Below are positions 24,601 through 38,100 of a stretch of DNA of 64,000 bases, in pieces. Source of the stretch: Gerris lacustris (taxonomy: Eukaryota > Arthropoda > Insecta > Hemiptera > Gerridae). Made by a program: the position numbers and the translations under genes. The notes beneath the pieces were generated by a model, which was given only the letters and a program-made list of their open reading frames with translations, ran no database searches and was not told the origin of the DNA. The stretch covers positions 1,178,001-1,242,000 of the forward strand of contig OX578283.1 in assembly GCA_951217055.1 (NCBI GenBank), read 5' to 3'. How positions within the stretch are numbered: position 1 is the stretch's first letter; each line of letters starts with the position of its first letter.

Positions 24601-27600
24601 GGCCGTACCCCATCCCGTGTATCGACAGAACCAATATAGGAGCCATCAGCGACGGACACACCACCGCACCTTTCTACAAACAAAACAACACATGTCCAAT
24701 TAAAATAACATCAAAATTCATTAAACAGACCATCAAAATTCTAACTCTCTTCAGTTCCATGCATCCACATTTTTGCGAAGGTTGGGATACAAAATTACCC
24801 CTCACTAGCACTGAAGAGTTAGCTAAAGAAAATTAGTCCGAGGCAACTCAGACAAACTTTCTCATATACGAGTTCATAATTACTTAGCCCAGTGTTTTCC
24901 ATTTATTAGTTTTCGTATATCCATTTAATTATTATTGAACATTTTATCAAAAAGTATCTAAAATAACTTCTCCTCAGTGAGGAATCAAACCCGGCCTCTC
25001 TTTGTCCAGGTTTAAAGCGATTTTCTTGGCTTATATCATTAGATTTGTATTTATTTATTTATTTATTTACATATCAGAATTCTTTTTATCAAAATTGTCA
25101 GAACCGATTTTGAGAAATCATTTTTTTTTCAGGTTTTTTTATCAGAGTTTTTTGGCGTAACCCCTCAAATGCGGAGCTAAAATTAATTTCTCAATTCCGC
25201 CACGGAGTATGATTTTTCTGAATATATATGCCAAATTTCGTCACAATTGGCGCAGTAGTTTAGGCACCAGGTGTCTGCACAGACGACAGACAGACATTTT
25301 TTTAGGACTCAGGGGACTTCAAAATGGAATTTTTGCATCATCACAATACTTCCTCTTTATATGAGAAAGTAAAAAATGGTAACTGCCTGTCTGTTTTACA
25401 GACCATTCATTAACTACGGCTGATTTTAATATTAATTTGGCAGTCAATTAGATTTTTTTCCTTTATTAAATGTAAAGACAAAGTGACTGTCCCATGGCTG
25501 TCCTAGGGACCAAGACGTGCTTCAAGCATACGACAGTATTCTCACCGGTAGTTCCTCTTATTATTATTAACTTTAATAATTTTATTATTGGAGCTGTTAC
25601 TGGTAATCTTGTGAAGTTAAATAATTTGTCCCATGCATTGTTATAAAATATAAAGTGCCAACTAAAATATTATCATTTATAATTAATTAGATTTAATTAA
25701 TTTATTGTGACTTTAGTGCTTTGTAGACAGAAACATGCAATGTTTATTTCAACATAAAATATAATGAAATGTAAGAGGTACGGACGGTGCAGTTGAAAAT
25801 AAAACCGATGATCATGCCGAGTCCTTCCGAGATGATGCCCAGGAGAGTGCAGTATCCGGCAAACCAAGAGAACCGCTTCCATTCCAACGGCTGATCACTC
25901 ATCAAGTACACGATCACTGTGAACAGCCAACCTAACACCACCTAAAACACAACCACTGTACTAATCAACAAAATAGATTGTATGTACTAATCTTTGTTTC
26001 TATTGTTAAATTATTATTTAACATATCAATAATTAAACTCCCAACAACCTCAGTCATACTTCTTATTAAAATTGTATATAATTACTGATTATTAATAATG
26101 TTTTTTTACATAACAAAAAAACTAAAAACAATTTAAAATATGTAAGTATATTGCATGATGACATTCAATTGTTAATTAGTGTATATTTAATTTTAAATGT
26201 ATAACTTAAACTTAAAGAACAGTCTCTTATGGAGATGGTTATAAATTACTCACTAAATTATGTTCACCGCTATTTGTAAGTAGCTACATTTTTATTATTA
26301 TTAATTATTACCATTTTGATTATACAGTAGAACCTCGCTTACACGACCCTCAATAACACGACAACCTCAATTACAAGTGCAATTTTCAAATCCCCATGAG
26401 ATTGCCTTAACACATAATGTTTAAATTAACCTCTATAACGGGACTATTATTATTATCCAAACAACCTCAATAACACGGATTTTTTCCAATTCAAAACGTA
26501 ACTCAGAACCTCTATAACAAGTCGTTATGAGAAGGCAACCTCTATAACGGGACTCTATACAGGAATGGGTCGATCTTGAATAAGTCTAGACTTGAAAACC
26601 CTGCCCATTAACCTCGATAACACGACTGAAAATTTTGATAACATGACCCTCAACAAAAAGAGCACCTCGATAACAACACTGTTTCCCTTATCCCCTTGAA
26701 ACACTTCTTATTGAGGTTCCACTATAGTATGATTTTAGGTTTTAAATTATTGTTATAAGGGAATTTGAAATTAATTTTAATTTTAATCCTATCGTTATTT
26801 TAAAATAAATATCTGTGGCCGAAGATGACCTTATGAAGGGTCGAAACTTCTCATGAAAGAAGGAGAATAACTCTATATTATTACATCTAATTCCATCCAC
26901 CAACAAAGTTAATTAAATATAAACAAATTGAATAGAAAAGTGTTAATCTCAACGTTTTACTAAAACACAACACAGACCCTCTCAGTATACTTTATCTCTT
27001 ATCAGAAACAGCCCTACTCAGGCCCATCACCCAAAACCTCTGTTATACTGCTAGTAGATATAAAAAGCCATCACACAAAGATACAAGATCCGGCTGTTCT
27101 GGTCATCAATAAACTAATCACCAATGATATCGACATATTAAATGAAATCTGTATAAAAGTACAGAGTACAGGGTGGGGCAAAACATATGAATCAGTTTTG
27201 AACGGACAGCGCTCGGCTTGTGGTGGTGGTGGGAAGAAGGGAGGGGCCGCGTTATGGCAGTGGGAGAATCTAGTTTTTTTGTTAGAATTTTATAATCTAT
27301 GTAATTTTGTTTATATTCTTTTTTAGAATCTATCTATCAAATTTTTAGAATCTAGTTTCTTTTAGTTTGAATTTTCACTATTGGGCTAGTGAAAACCCAA
27401 GGGAAATTCACCAGAGACCGCTCCACTCCCTTAAAGTGACTGTATGGTGAGCAGCATCCCAATTTGGGGTTTTTGGGCCTTACTTTTTCGATGATAATGG
27501 ACGCACCGTCACTATCACCACTGAGCGTTATGTGTTGGAAGAGTTTTTTTTTAACCTGAACTGGAAGAATTGAGTGAAGCAAATAATCAGGGAGACATCT

Positions 27601-30600
27601 GGTTCCAACAGGACGGGGCTACATCCCACACAGCTAGAATTTTAATGGCAAGATTGAGGCAAATGTTTCCCCGGTGCCTGGTCTCTATTAGGGGTGACGT
27701 GGAGTGGCCTGCACGCTCACCAGATTTGAGTATTTGTAACTATTTTTCTTTGGGGATACCTAAAGGAAAAAGTTTTTAAACATCGTCCACACACCCTGGA
27801 AGAACTTAAGGAAAGAATCAGGGAGGAAGTTACAGCTATACCCATCCCAATGTGCAGACAAGCTGTTCAAAACTTCCAGAATCGTCTTCAAAGATGCATC
27901 AGGGCTGACAATCGCCATGTTAATGATGTCATCTTGAAAACTTAATGTAAAAAACTAGATCGTCTACTGTATCCAACAATATAAACCTAATTTCTGTAAG
28001 TTGATTTGAGGAGCTTAGTTTCAAAATATTACAGGAGAGCCAAAAAACTGTAGCTCAAATTCTACAGGTGCTAGAGCTATGATTTTTTTTCTGCACATTC
28101 TTAATAGACTCAAAACTAGTTAGAAGTTCTGAAAACATGAATTTCTTTGATATTTTAGCTGCAAAAAATAATTGTTAGAATAATAATATTGGAGAAATAC
28201 TTTTTTTTTTGCGTTTTTCAGAGTTTTTTTGGGGGGGGGGGGGGGGGGGGTAGTGCCCCAAAATTTAGAGCTAAAATTAATTTCTCGATTTCTTCTCGGG
28301 GTATCATTTTTCTAAACATTGCCAAATATGGTAGGAGTAGGTATTCTGATGTTAAAGCCCGCAATGCATCATGGGAACGAGTTAGTAAAATGCAGCCTCC
28401 TGATTGGCTGTTTAGGTTATGTCCACTTTTGAAGCAAAACGCGTGTTGACTTGTCCGTATGTATATGAAACAAAACTACAAATATTATTGCATTTTTACC
28501 CCTTTTCTGGTTGTTTTTGATGCGAATGGATAGCAGAATCTGATGCAGCGGCCCAAAATCTATAAAAAACAATCGATAACTGAAATTCGAAAAAAATGTC
28601 GAATGTCCGTCTTTGATACTAGGCTCCTCAATTGTTTTTGTTCTACACCCCTTTGAAACCGATTCATATCTTTTGCCTCACACTGATATGAGATATATGA
28701 GTAGGGTGGGGATATGTTTGTAAGACAACCGGTTAAAGAGATAACTAAAAGCTGTTTTACAGTATGTAGGTACTGACTATGAGAGGGATGCTGGAGCAAG
28801 TCTTGGCAGCGTAGTAAGCCTTCAGACTGTACCATCTGTTGAAGAACTCTCGCTTCATTACCTTCATCTCTATCGGAACTAAAACAAAACAACAAAACTC
28901 TTTATATTGATTAGTTCACTCGCCACGTCCAAACATTACTACATAGTATCCACTTTTCGTCACTGAAACTGAAAATTGTCGTACGTAAAAAAAAATTGTA
29001 TTTTTTATTATTGGTTATAAATGTTGCATTTTGTTATCCTCACTTGCTGGTAAATTATCGTAAGTCATCAGCTGTTCAAATAAGAGATATAATAAAATAT
29101 CAATTTGTTGTATGTTTTTTTTAAACTGTAAAATATCGTATGTTGTGATTTATCCTTTTGTTTTTAATATTAAAACTTGTTTTTAATGTTACATTTTTAA
29201 TTGTTACAAATAAGTGTAACTTTTGTTTTTATACCCTTTTTTTAAAAAAAAATAATATGAATAAGAACTAATTTTCAAATTGTCGTAAGTCTTTTAATTC
29301 CCTAAAAATGTAAACGCAAAAGATTGTATGTTAGGTGCAAAGTGTATGTTTAAATCTTGACTCTAATCTTTGATTGCAAAGTGTTGTATGTAGCTGTATT
29401 TATTATAATATTAAATCCAATGCTTCAGTGGTTGAGCCAAGCAATAATAAATACTAAATAAAGAATAATAAAGATGTTATAATAATTTTATCATATTATT
29501 GAAAGAAAATATACAATTTTTTTGCTCTCCTCAAAAATGCTCTTTTTGACAAACGACAATTTGCAGTTTCAGTGACGTTTTACTTTGAAAAGTGCACAAA
29601 CTGCATCGCATTATTATAACTTTTCACTTGACTTGAACAAAACATGTTGACTTGCGTTCAAAAGAAAACTTGTGAGACAACTAAGACATATTTTTATCGT
29701 GATTGTGCCAACTCTCTTGTGAATCAATGAATTAACACAATTTTCCTGTATGTACAATGTACAACCCTCTTGTACATTACAATTTTTTTGGCTACTTGTA
29801 ACATTTTATGCTTCTATAGATTTGCATTTTTTTAAAAAGTTTTATTAGTATAATTAAAATAACCAGGAGATTTTCTTGTTTTCTAAAAATTATTAGAATT
29901 AATTTCATTTTGTCTCTGATTATGTGAATGCATTAGAATCTCCGTGCATCTGTAAGGACCATAGAAGAAAGAGATGATTTTAAAAACTCGAAGGATCTAA
30001 AAATGTATAAAATCCATCAACATCTCAATATAAAATCTTGCCACCACATAATAAATGTCTCTATATATTTGCTCGGTATATAAGAAAGTAAAAATCACAT
30101 TAAGAGAAATATTCGGACTAAAAGTCGATATATTAACTGATCGGCTCACTTTGTTAAATAATGAAAATTTTCACATATGGAATCTGCTCAAATGCTTGCT
30201 CACAAGGATTCTTTTAATATAGAATATTTTTATTATATCACAACCCTTCCTCCCAACAGTGAGGATTTTGTACTTCTTAAAATATTCTTTACAGTCTTCT
30301 CTGAAGTTCATTTTGAAGATAGTTCTTATCGCCTTTTGCTGTATTCCAAAATACAGTGTCTGTATGCGCTGAGTGACCCCAATGGATTATAGCATAGCTT
30401 AGTCTACTGTGAAAGACAGCATAATATACCACTATTGAAATGTCTGTGGATATTTGGCAAGATATAGTTATTCTCTTAGCCACAGAAGAGCAGTGCTCTT
30501 TCCACGTCAACTTAGGGTCAATAAGGACTCTTCAAAAATTTAGTGATTGCTGGATTTTTAAAGCTCTCAGTATCTCTTAGAGATAATACCATTATTGTGG

Positions 30601-32809
30601 ATTTGCTTTCATTCAAAGCTAGTCTGTTGGTATATATCCAGTTTTTCAGCTCTTCTACGAGAACATTTAGGGCTGTTTTTACACATTTAGAATCTTTATG
30701 TTTAGTACTTATGTTAGCATCTTCTACAAACAATTTTATAATTTGATCTTTGACTATGATAGGCATGCCATTAATAAAAAAAAAGTGTTCCAAGGGCGGT
30801 CCCTTGGGTAGCTAATTTGTTGATTACCCCCCCCCCCCCCCAGAACTTGAAGCTAGGACCACCCTTGAGTGTTCCCATGTAATACTTCTAGTGGTGTTCT
30901 ATATAATACTTTAACAACGTGGAATGTACTCTATGTTTAGGAATAAGGTGGATTGAACTGACACTGTATGCAAGGGTTCATGCAGTGGGTGTACATGAAG
31001 AAGACGCAGACACAGAGGCAGAACTTGAAGTTCTCTATCGGTCGACTCGCGTTGTTACCCACGTTGTAGAACACCGTGCCAATCAACAGCCCTGACACCA
31101 CGTGGTGAAGGAACTGCAACCACGTCCCTGCCTGAACACAACATATATCATCATTTACAAACTACATTGTGTCAACACAACATACTACATCATCATTTAC
31201 AAACAACATTGTGTCAACACAACATACTACATCATCATTTACAAACAACATTGTGTCAACACAACATACTACATCATCATTTACAAACAACATTGTGTCA
31301 ACACAACATGCTACATCATAATTTACAAACAACATTGTGTCAACACAACATACTACATCATCATTTACAAACAACAAAGTGTCAACACAACATACTACAT
31401 CATCATTTACAAACAACAAAGTGTCAACACAACATACTACATCATCATTTACAAACAACAAAGTGTCAACACAACATACAACATCATCATTTACAAACAA
31501 CAAAGTGTCAACACAACATACTACATCATCATTTACAAACAACAAAGTGTCAACACAACATACTACATCATCATTTACAAACAACAAAGTGTCAACACAA
31601 CATACTACATCATCATTTACAAACAACATTGTGTCAACACAACATACTACATCATCATTTACAAACTACATTGTGTCAACACAACATACTACATCATCAT
31701 TTACAAACAACATTGTGTCAACACAACATACTACATCATCATTTACAAACAACATTGTGTCAACACAACATACTACATCATCATTTACAAACTACATTGT
31801 GTCAACACAACATACTACATCATCATTTACAAACAACAAAGTGTCAACACAACATACTACATCATCATTTACAAACAACATTGTGTCAACACAACATACT
31901 ACATCATCATTTACAAACAACAAAGTGTCAACACAACATACTACATCATCATTTACAAACAACATTGTGTCAACACAACATACTACATCATCATTTACAA
32001 ACAACAAAGTGTCAACACAACATACTACATCATCATTTACAAACAACATTGTGTCAACACAACATACTACATCATCATTTACAAACTACATTGTGTCAAC
32101 ACAACATACTACATCATCATTTACAAACAACAAAGTGTCAACACAACATACTACATCATCATTTACAAACAACATTGTGTCAACACAACATACTACATCA
32201 TCATTTACAAACTACATTGTGTCAACACAACATACTACATCATCATTTACAAACAACAAAGTGTCAACAAAACATACTTCATCGTCTACTTACAACTGAG
32301 TGCCAACACAACATACTACAGTCTGTGCCATATACATTTTAGTTCGTTGAAAAAATGGGGAGTGGGAGAGCCAATGTACTCAGGATCCTGTGAGGTCTAA
32401 ATTTGAGATAAAACAGCAGTTGGGTTTCAATTGAAGTTAAGCAGCATTGGGCATGGTCAGTAGTTGGATCGGTGACCGGTGACTGCCATCTCTGACCACA
32501 GCTTCGGTTTCGATTCACAAACTGGGCCCCCTCAACGTCCACCCAGCAATGTTTAAATAAATGGGAAGCTAATTGTAAGGTTTAGCACCACCAGGTTTCG
32601 GCTTGGAAAACAATGGTGACAATCATTACGGTGGTTTGATAAATATCAATAAAACGTGTCCAGCGTTGTGAAGACACAGTGTTGGACCAACCAACACTTC
32701 ACTCATGTGTGGAGGGTTTGGTTTTCTAGTATCACTCCAGTAGTAAGAGGCAACCCAGGTTCGTCCAAAAGACCCACTTTGTGGTCTATGTCTTCGGGCA
32801 CTAGCTTAT

Positions 32810-32854
<45 letters not shown>

Positions 32855-35091
32855 GAAAAGTAGAAGTGTGTGTTACCGTATTGCGATACTTCTGTAGAAA
32901 CATGAGGCTGAGTAGGAGAGAGAACTGCTTCCAAAACGAAGTAGGAAACTCTAACTTAGTCTGAGCTGTCAGGACTGGAGCCAACTCCTCCATGCTGTCC
33001 TTCTTATCTGCAATACAACACTTCACTTACTCACTTACATCCTCATACACTTGCTCCAATCACTCCTTTCTATCAGATAAATAATTCCGCCATATTTCAA
33101 CTTAATAATATCTGTCGCCATTTTATGTTGAAATATTCGGGATGGAAAAGTTCTGGGACCAATTTTTTATTAAGGAAAATAGGGATACAGAGGGCACTCC
33201 CTGACTAAGTGAGTGCCCGGTTTTGACTTTTGAAAATCTGGCAACCTTACTCAGACCCCCCTTAATGATTGTTATTAGAAATGACGAGGGTACAAGGAGA
33301 AAGAAAGATGAGATATACTTACAGAGAAGAGAGTTCTGAGACTGGTAGCTCTGTGGTTTGTGTCGAGTCTTGTTGAGTTTTCCGTTCTGTATCGCTTCCA
33401 CCATCTTGTCCATTGTATTTCGGTCCATTATTTCAAAAACTGAAACAAAACAATTCAATTCTTCCTTTATCTCTTTCCATTACACATATTACTTTACAGT
33501 TTAGTTGCGAACGAGCGTAAGAGAGCTTCTTACATTCAACAAAATATGCATCTTATCTGTCTGTCAGTAATGTTTATATGTCCTATGATAACTTGAGTAA
33601 ATGTTGACCGTCTTTAGTTGAAATTTAGTATACATGTTCCTTTTACTAATGCTCAGGCAAGTTTCTTGGATAGCCTCATCCATCCAAGAGTTCGTGCGCA
33701 ACGCTTGCGTAAAAGTGAGCTTCAAATGAAAAATTGGGATTTCAGGACGGGAAAAGATTCTATCATCATCTATTCGATGATACAAACATTATTTTTAATA
33801 GAATTTTTTAGTAAAACCAACAGCGAAACTGCTATAAATTAATAAAGATTGTTAAAACTATTAAAGCGGACATAAACATTTAAAATAGAGAAAACAATGT
33901 TTTCACCGATATCTTTCGTTCGAACTTATCAATTTTAATAAAACTTTATATACATCTTGTACAGCACAATTGAAACAGGCATGTAAAATTTTAATTTGAT
34001 ACATGCAGAAGTTTTTGTATAGTGAAGTGATACATTTATAATAATAGTTTAAAAGCTATTGCTTTTAAACTATTACTAGCTGTTTTATTGGGTGGTTAAT
34101 ATTCTTATAGTCTTGTAGTGTATAGGTTTGTTTAGGAAGTAAAGCTTTGTACCGAGTACCCCCACTGCCCTCGCTCGCTTCAATGATAGAGTCACGTGAT
34201 GCCTAGTTATTTTAAACTTAATAAATTAGTTTCAATTTATATTTCTCACATGTTAAGTGTTATGGCTCTATATACTAGTGCTATGGTTAGAGTTTACTCT
34301 AACAGCCTAGTTCGGCCAACCAATGTGAGGGGAAAAAATAAAACCACCAGGACACCTGTAGCAGGAATAATTAGTTGTTTTCACTGAGATTTTGTGATAC
34401 CTCTTCATATTGTACTAGAGAGCTTAAAAGAATTAGCACAACACCTTTATATAATTCACCACAATTTTATATAATTAAACAAACGTGTTTCAACTTATAA
34501 TGTCATCTTCAGTGTAAACGTATCTAGTTTTTCCAACCATGTTCTAGAAACCGATCATATATTTGTTGATAATTATGAACTTCTACACTCATGCCAAAAA
34601 AAAATAGGAAATTGGACCTCCTAGAAAACTTAGAAATTCAAAGAGCTATCCAAGACACAAATATAGAATGTTATAATGAAAAATCTAATCTTAACAACTC
34701 TGCTCTTGTGAAACTAATACATTTTTTTTAATTTAAATCAAATTATAACTAGGCATCGCGTGGCTCTATCATTGAAGCGAGCGTATTGCAATGAAATACT
34801 GAATATTGAAATTTATTAATCATGATGAATGTCATAGTTGAAGATAAGTGGAAGAGGGGTAGGGAAGAGTGGGGGTACTCGGTACAAAGCTTTACTTCCT
34901 AAACAAACCATACACTATACGACTATAACAATCTTACCTCTCGTTTACGCGAGCGTTGCGCACAAACTCATGGACGGATCACGCTGTCCAACGAACTTAG
35001 TCTGAGTATTAGTAAGAGGAACATGTATACCAAATTTAAACTAAATCGGTCAACTTTTACTCAAGTTATCGTCACACGCGTAAACGTTACT

Positions 35092-35139
<48 letters not shown>

Positions 35140-38100
35140 CGGAGCATATTTCGTTGAATGTAGGAAGCTCGCTATGCTCGCTTCAATTATTATTAACAAC
35201 GGAAGACAGACCGAGAAAAATAAACTCCAGCACCGGGATTCGAACCACGGGCCTCCTTTATTTCCAGTACAGATGCTCTAACCAACTAAGCTATACTGGA
35301 GAATAATTTCCTCTGTTGTTAACCATACCAGGTCCCGAATTAAGCTTTAAATTTTTCCACAAGTCTTAGGAATCGACATTTGCTATAATAGAACTAGATC
35401 GAGAATTAACGCTTATAATTATAAAGTACCCAATTAGTACCTGCACCTAGTAATTAGAAATTCAATTTTTAAGTTTTAGGTAGTATTCATACTACGGAAA
35501 GTTTAAATTTGAATTTAAATCAAATTATAATTATAATTAACAACGGGAGATGGACTGAGAGAATTCCACCAGTGACATTTTAGTTTGCCTATTTGGTATC
35601 TTCTTGATGTCACGAATATTAAACTCTAACTGTAAGAGAAGGATAGTTTATAGTTTTACTGTACAACTTCAATCACTGTCTCAGCTATATTTTGATGTTT
35701 AATTTGATATTTTTCAATTTGGGGAAAAGGTTTTTCTTCAACTCGACTGTGATTCTTTATATTAATTTCCAATCGACATGACTTGATTCTTAAGCTACAG
35801 ATAAATCTGCATCGACTTATAACATATATTTCAGAAGGATTATCACACAAAGGATCCCAAGATATGAACTTCCACTCTATTGTCCGCTTTACACATGAAT
35901 TAGATGGAATGATTGATGAAAAATATTTCTACCTCTTGAGCAATAGTACCAAATATGTTTGAGTTATGGCCACGGTTCTAGGAGCCTTACCCTACATCGA
36001 ACTGATACCTTGTATTACTATTATGTACACAATAATAGGCTTACTAAAAGAGATGAGAGTTACGTGGACTTACTGTAGTCAGCAGGGTTGTAGGTGGAAG
36101 GACAAGGGTAGCCAGTCTGAGCGAGGAAGGGAACGAGCTGCGAAGGACAGCCCTGGTAGACACACTGACCCCTCGCCACGATGTAAGCAGAGTCGAAGCT
36201 GTGGAACATGGAGGCCATCGGCTGGTGTATCGTGCACACTATCGTACGACCCTGCCTTGCCAGCAGACGCAGCATGTCCATCACTTGGTTCATCGACACG
36301 ATGTCCAGCCCGCTACACAATCAAATTACATCCACAGTAAATCCCACTAATACATTAAAAATAAATAATATGTTCCAAAAGATGTATCAATCTAACCTTT
36401 ACATTGATGTTCCAGATAAGATGAGGTGAAACCCTGCTATTGGTACCTCATCCCAATTTTTTAGTTAGTTAGCCTCATGGTAGAGAGTTGCAGCCACTTC
36501 ACACATCATACCTCTGCACATTGTACTGCCGAAGTGAGTATGATGTGATCATTAGTGAGCCATGTAAATCAGAGCATCATGACCGGGAATCGAACCCTCT
36601 ACCTTGTAGCACCCTTGATTCAGTGTTGGGCCAGCAGGTGTGGTAAGTAATTTAATCCACGCCAGCTCTCTATATTGTTTAGTTAACTCACTCTATAGAC
36701 TACAGAAACAGCACCTCTAGTAAACAAATACAGGACAAGGCACCAATACCAAGGTTTATTTAAGTGCAAATGGCAGTAGTACAACAGCAATTAGTTGTAG
36801 TACAACAGTCACTAATTGTGGTACAACCAACCGTAGGAAGTCATTTTTGACAATAAAAACAAAAAAAAACGATCAAACGGAAAATAAACGATCAAAAACA
36901 GCATTTTAAGCAGTTTTAGACATAAATCCCACTGCAATCAGGTGGGTTTCGTGTGGAAACTTAAATCATTTTAAGTAGTATTTTTTTATAAACAATTTCT
37001 TGATTAGCATGTCAAGTGTTGTTATAGTACTCTCAATAAATAAATAGGTACTAAGGTTAATACGAATAATTAAATCAACAAAACATTGCCTGTCTCACTC
37101 ACCCCGGGCGAGTTTCGGCTCAGCGCAGCGTCTCTGCACTGTACTTATTTAATACGATCACCATTAAAAAAAACTTTTGTTTGTTTCAGGTTATCATAAT
37201 TTAGTAGTATCATATCAACCAAAGAGATTCAAGCCCGATAGCCCCCCCCCCCCCCCACTGCAACCGACACCAGCTCTAGCTCACAATATCCAAGTGTTAT
37301 TGGGCCCTACACCTACACTATCAATATTATTGCTCTATATTCAAAGTAACATTGAGTATGTGTAGGCTACTCATATATCAAAACATCTTTTGGAAGAAGC
37401 AATGTCTTAAATATTATTGTTGTCTAAGGATAGCTTTGAAGAATTGTATAACATGGTGGGAGCCCACCATGTTATACAATTCTTTCCCTGCGTGCGCAGG
37501 GTAAGAATTGGAGACAGTTTTGTGAAGTTGTACTTACGTGGTGGGCTCGTCTAGGAAGAGTACGGGAGGGTTGTTGACTAGCTCTAGAGATATAGAAACT
37601 CTCTTCCTTTGACCTCCGCTCAGCTTGTCCATATAGGTGTCTCCACATTTGGACAGGCCCAGAGTAGACAGGATCTCCTCTATCTGAAATACAGACATGG
37701 AGTCTCAGTATTCTCATATAGTAATATCCTCCAACATCTCATCCACACATCATATGGCAAACCACACCCAAGCCGCCCAGATTAAATTTATAAATTTTAT
37801 ATACAGGACACAGGATAGTCCAAAAGTCTCCTCTCCCCCACCTCTTAACTTTTGAATGGTTTGAGATAAATGAATGAAACTTGGGCGATCCGTACCATGC
37901 AAAGGGAAGTTGGTTTTCATACAATTGCGCACTAGGGGCAACCACCCACTTAGCACCCAGGCCACCTAACTCAAAATTTCAAATTGGGGTGTAATTTTTG
38001 AAAGCTTATTTAGATTCTACGGTAAAAAATAATAAAATATTACTTGGAACTTTTTTTTCTATCTCCAATAATTTACCTCCTGTAGGAGGGCAAAGATAGC

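Noticed and set aside
27352..27582. A 76-codon minus frame
   Set aside because: It is antisense to the mariner transposase remnant on the plus strand.
31102..32400. A 432-codon frame and its shadows
   Set aside because: It is produced by the 42-bp minisatellite (14 codons, stop-free in several frames).
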